In this document: one piece after another, positions 10,743 through 22,404 of the stretch
How the letters are laid out: each line of letters starts with the position of its first letter
How positions within the stretch are numbered: the stretch's first letter is position 1
Assembly: GCA_025267735.1 (NCBI GenBank)
Contig: CM046298.1
Span: 27,225,866-27,289,865 of the forward strand
Origin: Mactra quadrangularis
Lineage: Eukaryota > Mollusca > Bivalvia > Venerida > Mactridae
Reading direction: 5' to 3'
Length of the DNA stretch: 64,000 nt
Notes under the pieces: generated by a model
The model's input: only the letters and a program-made list of their open reading frames with translations
Told to the model about the DNA's origin: nothing
Database searches by the model: none
Position numbers and translations under genes: made by a program

Positions 10743-11954
10743 CTGATATATATAATGAAGTAATGTTATTTATACAATTTGTCTAAGCTTTCTTCCATCC
10801 ATCTTCGAGATTAAAAACGAAATCGATATGGCGATGTCACGGAACAAAGAAAGTCAATTGCTACATTAGTCTGAATTTTGTACTGAACTAAATGGAATTA
10901 AACCATTACTAATGAATAACATCGATTGCCAAAATAAATATATGGTGCTTTTGTATAAGAAAGTTTGCACTTTTACCGATGTATATTGTTTGTATGATCG
11001 TAACAGTTTCATTTCTATTTGGTGCAAAATGTCCTTAAGAGTGCATTGAACAATACGTCTACGCTTGTTGAAAACACTGTGTGCATTACTGAATTAATTT
11101 AGAAAAAACATAAAATTTTCATCTGTTTATAGTAAATGCATGATTGGCAAAATTTTCAAATTCAATTTTGATAAGTTCACTACAATTTTACATTAACTTA
11201 ACTGGAACAGAATACAGAAGACCAACTGTTTTGATATTGTTATATGTTTATACCTTTTGATTGTGAAGCTCTGAAATACATTTGTGACTAATACAAAAAA
11301 AGATTAATGTTCGCACAAGACATGCAAATATTGTTTCTAAATTAATTATCGATTTAACTTTGTAATGAAGATAACATTCAAAACAAATGAATGCATGCGC
11401 TAATTAGATTGTAAAAACCTTAAACAAAACTATTGCAGTATATGATAGACAAGGTGTGCGTTGAGACATTATATTTAATAGTATATCAGGATGACATAGT
11501 GTATTTTAGATGCCCTAACAAAATATTCACAGGTCAGAATTGTAGTTTTAACCATATTCATTAATCTATGTTATTATTTGACAAATGTAAACAAATATTT
11601 CATTGACAGATCGTCAAACAAAGCATCAACAATTCATTTAATTATTAGTCAAGTTACCTCTCCAAAACAAACGTACGTATTATATAGTTACCAGTATCGC
11701 TCAAAACTAATTTTTACAAAAATTATAAAATAATAATAATTAGTAGTATGTCTCCAAAGCAATTAGAAAGAATAATCAAGTCTGTATGCAACAAATTAAA
11801 CTTCTCAACGTTTGTCTCTTTTTATCACGCATTGCATTTGTTACCTCATTATTTGCACCACTTTAGGCTTTAAGAATTGACACTTTCAATACGTTATTTC
11901 CTCCTCATAATTTAAAGTATTAGATTGCAAAACTAATTTCAAATGGAACAAATA

Positions 11955-11997
11955 TCAATTGAGAAATATTCCGACGATTTCCAATACATTGAACAAA
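11955..11997 (-). CDS. candidate short terminal exon (V-L-E-I-V type), gene B
   Basis: Acceptor CATACAAAG|T, phase 2. It encodes LFNVLEIVGIFLN-stop and joins in frame to the first exon at 14424-14464, giving a 27-residue product. The GTATTGGAAAT core is shared with exons at 14860, 26168 and 40748, with silent changes (ATT/ATC, GTT/GTC). The stop is much earlier than in the 16746 and 14761 copies, so this one is probably truncated. Confidence 0.3.
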
Positions 11998-12758
11998 CTT
12001 TGTATGATAGGATTAAAATAATTCAAAATATTGCAGAAAGAATAGGATCATCAGTAAATTTAAAATACGATAATCTTTATAAATGCAAAAGTGTGGTGTT
12101 TACCTAATCTGAGGACACATTTGTGTTTGTTTACATAATTTGGGTGTGCATATTAATTTGAAAATTACAATCAAATTAGTTAAACTCGTGTATAATTTTG
12201 TATACAGTCTAATATACTGATGTTAACAATATATATACTTTTGAATTAAACGTATGATGTATTTTAGTTTTAGGTTAATTTGCGATTCACACCAGCTTTC
12301 TTCTAAGCTTAATCGATATGTTTAGTTATGGAATAGCACAAAGCTTGTATCGGTGTTTATTTCATGGAACTAAATGAATCAAACAAACATGCTCATGTAA
12401 TCAAATGCCCGATAAAATTAATGATTCTTTCCAATTATACACTTTTAGAAACACAGTGCATCGCAACGTATGAAAATATTTCATTTGTTTGTAAATATTG
12501 CATTTTTGACACACACCATTGCCGTTTAATGCGTGTTGAAGATCGAGTTTGCAAGTAATGACAGATATGCACTAAACGCCAACAATTGTCTAGAATATTT
12601 TCTAAGCATATAAAACACCACCCTCTCTGAGGGCTAATTATTTATTCATATAAATAGGAGTACATAAGAAGTATGTAAGGGAAACTCACGTTCTAATTTT
12701 GTCTGACAAAATTTACTTTCCTTGTAATATTTATCCGAAAGGAAGAAATATCATAAAC

Positions 12759-12971
12759 ATATATTTAATACATAACTCTTTATTAAAATTTTCGGCTTAA
12801 AAAGCCTTCCTCAATAATTATGAAAATTTAGACGTTTACATTATTAGCTGTTTTTTCATCCGATGTAGGAAACAGCTAATAATTTAAACGTCTAAATATT
12901 AATTTTTATAATTACTGAAGAAGGCCTTTTAAGCCGAAAATTTTGATAAAGAGTTTTGAACTTAATATATG
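12759..12971. mobile_element. MITE, near-perfect inverted repeat
   Basis: About 95 bp of sequence (CATATATT...CTCTTTATTAAAATTTTCGG...GACGTTTACATTATTAGCTG) is repeated in reverse complement across a spacer of roughly 15 bp (near CATCCGATGTAGG). The arms are about 90 percent identical. This fold-back structure with no coding content is typical of a MITE. Target duplication and superfamily are not clear. Confidence 0.7.
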
Positions 12972-14423
12972 ACCAAATTTTATAATTACTTTGCAACTAC
13001 TGAACATAGTAATACAAGTTATGTATTAACTAAAATGTTATATATTTATTACAAATGAAATGAAAAAAAATTGTATACTTGGTCTAGTTTTGTCAAATGA
13101 CGCTCATAAAATGCACATACACTTTTTATCAAAATTAAAAACACAATCATACGTGTCATTTTTGTTGAAATGTAATACGCAATACTGACTGAGATTATGC
13201 TGATTCTGCATGAAGTCTTTCGTAAGATATAAGAAACAAATGGCAAATGTGTATTACTTATTGAATACTTATTACTAGAATCTTTGTTTAATATTGTGGT
13301 ACGTGTAGGTCTGTCGCAAGCCAATTTGATCGAATATAACCTTGTCTCTGACCTAGATATAAAACTACTAAAACTAAAATAAAAGTGATATGCATTAAAA
13401 GGTCTTCTTGAATCAGCCCATCAAATGTTATGCTGACAAATTATTTCCCGTCTCCACTGGACAGTTTTATAGTCTAGAGAATTATTGAGTATAATAAATC
13501 CCCCATAAATAGTTATTTTTACTCTGAAGAGATGTTTGTCAATGATCACTTTAACTTATCGGTTACTAGTTTTGACATAAGTTTGGCAAAAAGATTGTAG
13601 CACACCATATTACACAAACCGACAATGAAATTAAGGTTGAAAAGTGCGAAATGCCGGTGCATGTGTTGTTTGTCATTTGTAATTGGTATTTTCTGTACGT
13701 CGATACGAGAAAGGATCACAGGTCATGCTGCTTAGTTCTACTAGAACAAAATTTGACTGACTTGCACCTAAATTTGAATTAAGAATTTATTTTCAGCATG
13801 CACTTTAAAATGACAAATAACAAGACAAGGACTCAGTTATTAAGAATTTAACATATTATTTACCATTGACTGACCAAATACTTATAAATCCTGAGGTGAT
13901 AGTTCAAACATCAGTGATATTTGCATGAAAAGCAAAAAGAAACAAGTAACCCTGAACGTTTCTTTGATTTCAATGTTAGTGTTTTATACTTAATCAATCA
14001 ATTTGATAACTGCAAAAATCCCTTATTAATTGTGCATATTGATTAATCGCATTGTGCGTTTTTTAAAGGTTTGACGATAACTAAATCACATAAAACATGT
14101 ACAGAAAACAGCTAGCTGATACCATTTGAAAGTGCAATAACTACTTTTACCATCTATTAAAACCATCATCATAAAAGCATGACATTTTCTTTATTTAAGA
14201 CGAATATTTAAAGTGAATATGACATTTAGTCATTGTCCCTAAATCATCACGTGTAAATGGTTTCTTGATTCGTTAGTTGTAATGTTTTTGTCCATATAGT
14301 TAGCAGATTAGAAACCAAATGGTCTGAAATTTCAGCGCAAAAACAAATGAAGGATATATTGCCCTATCTGAAGCGCACAACATATATTTCATTGATATAA
14401 ATATAAATAGACTTGATACTTAC

Positions 14424-14464
14424 AGTTCATACTCTGATGTTAACGGTGTAAATTCGTCACTCAT
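14424..14464 (-). CDS. first coding exon, microprotein gene B
   Basis: ATG opens MSDEFTPLTSEYE plus CT, then donor GTAAGT. It is 41 nt, phase 2. Relative to gene A it differs at several third positions (GAG/GAA, TTC/TTT, CCA/CCG) while MSDEFTPLT is kept, which points to selection on the peptide. Confidence 0.55.
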
Positions 14465-14760
14465 CTTGAAATGAGTATTGTATATACTTGCTTCTAAATA
14501 CAAGTAAATGTGCACAGTGCTGTCAGTAAATAGTAATAGGAACTCACGCACATTCTGATAGCATTAAGAAAGCTCTCTTTTCCTTAATGTAATTCAAATG
14601 TTTGGGAGACTGTGTGAGTCTGTTGTCCAAATGAGGGTGAGTCCAAATTCATAAACATCAGTGATAATCAAATCGATTCATTTTATTATGACTCTTTTAT
14701 CACATCCTTATGTGTTTGTGAAATTTATCATACCACTTTTTTTAATGATATAGTAACTTT

Positions 14761-14860
14761 TTATACCACAATGGTCACTGTCGATATGCAAGTTTCTTCG
14801 TATAATGTAAAATATCCGATAAAAAGAATGGTAATTATTCCAACAACAGTTTCCAAAACA
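14761..14860 (-). CDS. terminal exon of a two-exon microprotein with a membrane segment
   Basis: Acceptor TTTATAAAG|T, phase 2. It encodes VLETVVGIITILFIGYFT, then LYEETCISTVTIVV-stop. Joined to 16644-16693 it gives an uninterrupted 49-residue protein with a soluble acidic N-terminus. One hydrophobic helix follows (VVGIITILFIGYF), long enough to cross a membrane. The acceptor lacks a strong pyrimidine tract. Confidence 0.4.
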
Positions 14861-15784
14861 CTTTATAAAAAATATTCAAAATCTTTTATCCGGTTGAATC
14901 CTGCAAAGAGAAAACATCGAAATATTGTTGTCATGATCTAAACGTTCAGTTTTCTCTACTCATTTTATTCGGTTTCATTGTCGATGTACACGTATTGGTA
15001 ATTCCTTGAGTGACCTTTGCAAGGCATAATCTTACTATCCCATATCTTACATCTCAGATATCGTTCTAATTCTAACTTATATGCTTACTGTTTTACAATA
15101 AGGCAAACCAGTGTAACATTTTAAGTTTTTTTCTTATGAATGAAAAACAAAACCATTTGTATATCAAAATATGTAATGTACAATCGTACTTGTTAATACA
15201 ATGAACGTTAAATGCAGCTTGCTAAAGAATGGTCAGTTCCAAATAAATACTCTGTCAAATACAAGTAAGCAGTTTCGAAGACACATAGCACTTATAAACC
15301 TAAAAAGAGTATTCATTCATGCGTTTGTCTGATATATTAACACATTATTTCACGTTTGTAATGGTACGTCGTAGCATCAAGTTAATGGTTGTGCTTTATA
15401 TTTCATCGATGCATTTTATCTAATCAATTGTAAATATCACATTCACTATTTCGAGGTAATGCTTCCAATTTACGACCTTTATCTATGACTGATTATGTAT
15501 GTATCTTTTGAACATTCTGCTTAGATGCAAATCATTTATATTGATTAAACATAGCCATATAATCCATGCATTCATATACGATATACGTGTATCAACATAC
15601 TGATTTTAGAAAAGAACGTTAGATTCCTATTAAATGTTCGTCAAGCGTGAGTTAAAATGTTTAAACACATCTTTAATTATTCAACATAAAGTTTAAACAT
15701 TAAGCAGAATAGGTTTGAATGAATTTTAAATAGGCTTCAATTAAGCATTACATCTTTAATAATCTCTGTTCGTAATGCGTAAAT

Positions 15785-15830
15785 GCTATACAATTTGTTG
15801 CTGCGGCGTTGCACCCAACTAAACAAAAAT
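15785..15830 (+). mobile_element. SINE tail fragment
   Basis: The sequence ACAATTTGTTGCTGCGGCGT and the following ACCCAACTAAACAAA match the end of the mollusc SINE at 5331. Only the tail is present. Confidence 0.4.
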
Positions 15831-16643
15831 ACTATGTAAATGATTTCATGTGTGATGTATAACTTCTATATACATGCGCTACATGTTCATATTTAACGTA
15901 AATATCTAGTTTAGTTATGTGTTGATATGTACGAATACAGCAAATGCAATCGTAAGTATTGTATCTCGTTCTAGTATAGATTCAAAACATTGTAACTATT
16001 ATATGCACAAGGTTATGATAAAATAATACATGACAGTTCTGAATCTGTAGTCACAATAGTTTGATAGTGACTGTTGGATTAAATGGAATTAATGTAATAT
16101 TGTTTTCCACGTAAAAATATCTGACATACACGTCTTGAATTAACCATAAAAGTACAACTAACTAAAACTTCAAATCTAACTACAAATAATGTAGTACCAA
16201 GAAGTCAACTCTGTACATCTATATACCATTCTGTGATTCCTTTACATCTGTATAAAATGATTTTTTTCATAACAAATTTAGAATACGTGTGCAAAAAACA
16301 TATATATTGGTCCTGTTTTATTTCATGTAAAAGATGACTAAACATTACTCTTTTTCTAACTTTTTTTCAATTTCTTTAAATTTTATCTCACAAGGGGTCG
16401 TAAGTGAAATTCAAATAAGATTAAACCCTCTATTTTCTTCTAAATCAATATACATGCTAGATCTACATAATATAACATAACACTAAAGAAACATCGAAAA
16501 TTTCCACAGCTGTGTGTATTATTCTTCTCAACAAAATGAACTGCAACCACTATAAATTGGTAAACTGGTTAAATAAATCTTCTTAATATTGTTTTCAACC
16601 CTATCTTTACTATAGAACATTAGTAATCGATTAACATACTTAC

Positions 16644-16693
16644 AGATCACATTCTGACGTGAAAGGTGTAAACTCGTCACTCAATGAGAACAT
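16644..16693 (-). CDS. first coding exon with extended N-terminus
   Basis: The usual ATG is changed to TTG, but an in-frame ATG nine bases upstream opens MFSLSDEFTPFTSECD plus CT, then GTAAGT. It is 50 nt, still phase 2. Replacing a lost start with another in the same frame suggests the coding function is kept. It pairs with the exon at 14761-14860. Confidence 0.5.
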
Positions 16694-16745
16694 AATACGG
16701 TAATTATTGTTTCCGACACGTAAATACCCTCCAAGATGCGCAATA

Positions 16746-16851
16746 TTATTTGCCTTCTTTCCCAATAGTCTTTACAAAAGCTACAGTTATACGAGGCGGA
16801 ACATACTTCTTAGCAATTGCACTTATTTCTATGATTTTTGCAATCATTGAA
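16746..16851 (-). CDS. intact terminal exon, cationic tail
   Basis: Acceptor AAGTACTTGCAG|T, phase 2. It encodes SMIAKIIEISAIAKKYV, then PPRITVAFVKTIGKEGK-stop (34 residues). This is the longest and cleanest member of the (V/I)(L/I)EI exon type. Its predicted amphipathic helix followed by Lys/Arg-rich sequence gives a net positive tail. The stop is only 52 bases from the start codon of the next gene (16693). The matching first exon is uncertain: those at 18190 and 19348 are decayed, and 21995 fits by phase. Confidence 0.42.
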
Positions 16852-17012
16852 CTGCAAGTACTTAATATTATATATTTTGAATGACTGATTTTTCCCCCAG
16901 TTTGCTTGAAATTGAAAAGCGGATTGTTATGCAATAACAGTCTTGAAAACATGAACTGTTTAACCATTACTGGTTGCGTCATAGGCAAAAAACTGGGATA
17001 ATAAGATAATAT

Positions 17013-17150
17013 GGAGACGTTTCCGGCATTGTGGAAAGGTAGGTGAGTACTGGTTATAGACAAGGGTCCGGGAAAGCTAATTTAATTGCGCTGGACGCCG
17101 TTAAATGACCTAAAATGTTTTGAAACGGCGTTAAACCCAATTAAAAAAAG
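17013..17150 (+). mobile_element. SINE, diverged copy
   Basis: The sequence runs GGTGAGTACTGGTTATAGAC, then GACGCCGTTAAATGACC, then AAACGGCGTTAAACCCAATT and an A-rich tail. It matches the copy at 57853-57990. Confidence 0.5.
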
Positions 17151-18189
17151 AGATAAACATGTTAAGCTGGCTTACAAACATAAGCACTGTATTAAAGATA
17201 TTCTAACTGTTTTCATGATGCAGGCTATTGCATCAACCATGTTAAGAAAACCATTGTTTTATAGACTTTAGTTATGATATGATAGTAAAAGTAAACAATG
17301 TTGGTAATTGTTCAAAGTATGCAAACATTCCTTACCACTTTAAACCGTTTGGGGAAATCTAGTAAACAAAATCGTCTCACACATAGACAATGCTATTGGA
17401 GCATTTACGTTTAAAATATTTCTTTTTGAGATTTACCCTGATGTTTATGTCTAAAAGGAATTATTCTTTGTCTACACTAGACATATTTATCACAAAAGAA
17501 ATTGCTTTTTGTAACATATACAATACATACTTTAATGTGCATAAAACATATTAAAGCAGTAGTCGCTGATAAGTTCATGCTCAAAAAGCAACAAAATAGT
17601 CAGTCGTGCATAAATATGTAATCAAGCTTTCTAAAACCCAATTGGGTATTACAATTATGAGTGTGGTAACCTATTAATCTAGTATAATAACTGACAATTA
17701 ACAAATAATAATATACCATTAAATACAAATTTTAATTTGAAAACCATAACATGAAAGTAGATTTGTAAAACACTTTACACATACCTCATTTGGAGCTTCT
17801 AAGCATTCTAGAATAAAACACATACATCTCGTGGAACAAAAAATATGAATTCGATCATTCCTTATCTTATTGAAATATATATTTTCAAACTATTAAATTA
17901 TTTTTGTCGACTTACAGACGACTGAATTTCTTAAAAGAATTTCCAACGTTATTTGATTTCAAAAAGAACGATACATTTCAATGTATCAAAGGGAAACACC
18001 AGAAGTATCAAGAATAATACAAAGTTTGACAACTTTACGACTTAATTGGTTTCACATACTGTAAATTGTTCAAGCATGAATTTAGGAGCTAAGTTTTGTT
18101 AAAATCAAATATGGAAAATAGTGCGAATGATATATTCTGTAATATACTGATTATAATACTACTGACCTCATTTGATACCAAGTAAATAA

Positions 18190-18245
18190 AGACGACTTAC
18201 ACATAGCTAATTCTGATTCACAAATTTCTATTGAGATTTCTTCTG
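18190..18245 (-). pseudogene. decayed first-exon copy
   Basis: A GTAAGT donor at the right place is preceded by GAATCAGAATTAGCTATGT, alignable with the 3' part of the MSDEFTPLT exons (compare ACATCAGAGTATGAACT in gene B). There is no usable ATG and the frame is broken. Confidence 0.3.
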
Positions 18246-19347
18246 CGTTCGTGTCGAAAACGACTTAATTTTATACTGAACTAGACAGCTTTATCACCAA
18301 ACGATTGTCTATGTAATAAATAAAATCAAGTGCAATGAATATGTTGGAGCAATGTCCACCGATATATTTAATATATACTGAGTAACAATACCCACAATTT
18401 ATTTGTTTATCTATATAATATTGAATGGTTTATTTCATTTGTTGAATGATATGTTCTGTAAACAATAAAAGTGATACACGAGTTTGACAATACACAAAAA
18501 GAGATTGGAATTATTTGTTAAACAAAACCAATATCATTTTAACAATATTACAAAATTGTTTCTTGGCAATTGTAGATTTGGTAATATTTCTTAAAATTGA
18601 TAAGGACATAATAGATGCATTTAGGAATCGTGCAGTTGAAATGGTAATAATGTATGTCTACTTAGTTCCTTTCATCTATCAAAGATATCAGACGATGAAT
18701 CAATGTAACGTTATTGAGGTCAAACGTTATTCAACTGATTTTAACTTATAGAAATGATAAAAATATCACTTACCTATCAACTAGCATGTGTAAACTGAGA
18801 TTATGTAATTCGATACTTACGCAAAAAATGTTTGTAAAGAACATCAATTTATTACGACTTAGTATTTATTCTTACATTTTTATACTCACTTACTTTACAC
18901 CAGGTAAAATATCTAACAAATAATGAAAGATCTTAATGTCTAAAATATAGAAACATGTGTGGGTCTTATGAAAAAAGAGGTGTATTTGACAATTTAGTTA
19001 TTTACAGTACTATTAAAAGTATTACTTTACACTTAACACATGTTGACGATAAAATCGCGTCTATGGTAGACATACCCTACGAATTACCGAAGAATTGTAT
19101 GACTTTATAAATACATCAGGTGTTATTTTTACTTCGATGCGATGGCTGGTTATGATCAGTTCAATTAAGTTAATAATCGTTTTGACATGCTAAACACAAA
19201 GTTAAACCTAAATTTCTACACTTAGGAGTGCACTAACTTTTAATTAAAAAATAAATGTAACAGTAAAAGTATACAAGGAAGATGTATTAACGAGTTATTA
19301 TTGAATTTTCTATACAAAATAAGTATGTTTACCGATTAACGACTTAC

Positions 19348-19386
19348 ATTTACACCAGACGTAAAACGTGTTAACGTGTCTGTCAT
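19348..19386 (-). pseudogene. diverged first-exon copy (MTDTLTRFTSGVN)
   Basis: ATG opens MTDTLTRFTSGVN and then GTAAGT. It aligns base by base with the gene A first exon but is 39 nt, two bases short, so it ends in phase 0 instead of 2. The upstream AAAACAATA motif is kept. It is either a decaying copy or one that splices to phase-0 exons. Confidence 0.35.
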
Positions 19387-20700
19387 CGCCAACATTATTA
19401 CAGAAAGTATTGTTTTCAACACGTTAAATACAACTGTTGTTGCTTTTTTCAACAAATTATATACCAACGAAACAGTTCCTGTTATGTTTATTGCTTTTAG
19501 AATATGCCTATTTCAAAACTAGTTGATTTAATAGACACGTTTAGCCAAGTACAGTTCATATAAGCAGTATTCTTAATTTCAATACAGAACGTTAGAATTT
19601 TGTGTTTATTACAAATTGATTAAACTAATTCAATTTTAATTATATGAGCTTAAAATGATGTAAGTGTTCATTACCATCAATATCGTAATAACAGCAAAAC
19701 ATTTATTTTATAACCAAATAAACTAGTTTGATTACGTTTTCCACCAAAACTTTACTACATATTAATTACATTAGTGATACAAATATTGCTGTCCTTCTAC
19801 ATTCATCACAAATAAATGAATACATCAACCCTGAGGCCTTAGACGCATGTCTGGAAACGTTGCAATTATGATTGTTGAGTAGAATAAAGACATATATTTA
19901 CAACTTTCACCAAGATACACAGCAATCATCCCAACGAGTTTAGCAATTTCTTGTATTTACATCTCGGGGAAAACACATTCATCAAAATAAAGATACGTTA
20001 TGAACTGACATTATACAATATAACTAAATCATTACTAAACGAAATAACAATTTTCAATCAAACAATTTTATCATGATTTTAGACAACGAGTGTTGAACCA
20101 CATGTATTCCTTATCTAAATTGTAAACACAACTATCAAATGATTTTTGTCGATTTACAGAGAAGTAGATTTCTCATGAGATTTCAGAACTTAATTTGATT
20201 AAACAAGACCTCTACAAGAAACCAGAGTAATAGATGTGCAAAAAAACAAAGAAATATAATGACATAAAACAATGAAATCTCTGGTTAATTCAAATATCAT
20301 GTATTTCATTCGCTATTGGAAATACAGACTTATAGATGTTTCTCTACTTAATATTGACTGGCAGTGGTTTACAAATGTTTGCAACTTACATATCATATTT
20401 ATTGATAATTGGATTTAACAATACAAGACATTGTTGCATGTTTACGTTTAAACAATGTAAAACATAACAAGGGAAACAAAAATATATAATTTATAAACAC
20501 ATATACCGCTTAAATACGAAATTAAAAATATTCTGACCAAAACCATTCAAAATAGAAAGCGCTAAATGTAAATAAAATCGTCTCACAACATTTCCGCGTT
20601 TATTTCAGCAGTTGAATTTACTTCAATTATGTTTTCACATCGTCAACAAAAGTGAAGTCACCCAAAGGTTTTGTAACACGACAAGACGTTTTGAAAATGT

Positions 20701-20843
20701 TATTATTTGTGGTGTTGTATGCCGCATTTTACAACATTTCACGGCGATTGGCGTAGAAAGCATTGCATGGCCAGACTTAACAAACGCATAGTCAAAACCA
20801 CAACGCCCCTTGATCGGCAGTAAAACAATATAACACCATAATA
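20701..20843. mobile_element. short inverted-repeat element (possible MITE)
   Basis: Left end TATTATTTGTGGTGTTGTAT...CATTTTAC is matched in reverse by right end GTAAAACAATATAACACCATA. The arms are about 25-30 bp and imperfect. The centre is unusually GC-rich for this region (GGCGATTGGCG, CAACGCCCC). No coding sequence. Confidence 0.4.
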
Positions 20844-21994
20844 AGACATGTCAGTGTGTGTATTGTAAAAGGCAAACTAATTGAAATGATAAAAGCCTGT
20901 AGGAAAACAAACTTTCAGTAAGTTTGTTTTATCAAAGCTAGATTAAAATCTAACTTAGTCAACATAGTAATCCTTTGACAACGGCAATGCAATGCATGTT
21001 CTTATCGATTGGTAATATCAATAAGGATTCCCAGCTATTGTTTGCACAACATCTGACAAACAGACAATGATATTGAATAATTGAAAAACATTGGCAGATT
21101 ATGATTCAATGAAATTCAATCTTAACAAACGATAAGCCAATAAGCATTGAATAAAGACGCTTTGAGCTACATTGTGTTTCATTGAAAGCCCTAGAACATA
21201 ATTAAATTATCATACAGCAGCATTCAGATAAAATGTGTTAAAACCTGACAAAGGAACGGTTCTATTATAAAACAGAACAAAAGGCAATGCTTGTATAGTC
21301 GTATGTTCATAATTCTTACTGATGCCTGAAAATATTGATTTGTCAGATAATGCAATAATATATATTCTAACTATGTTAAAAACTGTGTTTTAACCACTTT
21401 TTATTTAAACAAAAACAGAAAAGAATGTTTTTGAAAAGGATTCATTAGTTATTCAGAATAACAGAACATGCAGATTCGTTAAAATTGGGTCATCTCGCTT
21501 ATGTTTAGCGTACGATAATATTCAGCCGCATTCTGCAATCGCTTAAGTTTTAAGAATACAAAAATAAATTCCCTTGGGTAGTGGTTTTTTAGAATTAATA
21601 TCGATAGCTAATTCAATATCTTGCTAAATGATGGTGTATGATTCATACAAATTCAAGTCTCGTTATAATACTTCAACGTACAATTGGCCTATATAATATG
21701 TAAATATATGTATATACATAGACATTTATAATCGATTTCGGTCCTAACCAAGAAGATATTTGAATGTTCAATACAGCTTCCCTTTTTGGTTTCTTAAAAA
21801 GTACCCCCCTCCCAAATAAAAAATGTCGTTTAAATTAGTTCACCGGATGCTATTAGAAACCTTCAGCTATTAGATATCATTTAAACCCAAGACAAAATAA
21901 TCTTGATGTATTCTGACATATAGTTCTCATAGCATGTCTGTATTATGTAGGTAGGTTAAGGAATAGTAATAACTTATCAATAAACAAAACTTAC

Positions 21995-22023
21995 AAACTA
22001 TGTCTTGATGATGCACCAGACAT
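21995..22023 (-). CDS. possible alternative first exon (29 nt)
   Basis: ATG opens MSGASSRHS plus TT and then GTAAGT, phase 2. It fits the exon at 16746-16851 by phase (F-SMIAK...) but has no clear similarity to MSDEFTPLT. The exon at 23058-23086 (MHEPIKLKT plus GC, GTAAGT) has the same length and phase. Either may be chance. Confidence 0.18.
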
Positions 22024-22320
22024 GATATCCAAATAAATCTGATTTACGAAAAACTTATCATAAATGAATTCACATGACTAGTGATGGGTAGTACATTTAC
22101 TGCATCATAAAATACATTTTAAACTGGTTCGGCTGTTAACATAAGCAAGATGTACATAATCACCATCAATATTGGACATAGACAAAGCCTTATAAAACAT
22201 GGTTTCAACTAGAAATTTATACACTGCAACAAATATAACAACACCATTCTAATATAAACGCCAAGTTAAATAAAACATTATACTACCAGCATCAGCATAG
22301 ATCAAAACATTGAAATCACA

Positions 22321-22404
22321 CTAAATTGACATGACCTCATTTCGTTTTAATCTTTGCTTAAGAGCTTTATGAATAAAATACAGAGAAACTTTTGATAAAT
22401 GGGT
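22321..22404 (-). CDS. terminal exon, microprotein gene C (T-H-L-S type)
   Basis: Acceptor CATTTTCTCAG|ACC, phase 0. It encodes THLSKVSLYFIHKALKQR, then LKRNEVMSI-stop, with a basic amphipathic helix. With 24444-24456 and 25655-25695 the spliced frame is 138 nt with no break and gives 45 residues. This is the best gene model in the array because all junctions have good splice signals and matching phases. Confidence 0.45.
   Translation of the reverse strand, partial: THLSKVSLYFIHKALKQRLKRNEVMSI

Noticed and set aside
11943..12107. Plus-strand frame of 54 codons starting MEQISIEKYSDDFQY
   Set aside because: The same DNA read on the minus strand aligns with the V-L-E-I-V exons of several units with silent changes, so the plus-strand frame is taken as a shadow.
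13430..13500. TATA-box promoter (TATAAAACTGTCC)
   Set aside because: The TATAAAA is not kept in the four related blocks, and no first exon follows at a sensible distance.
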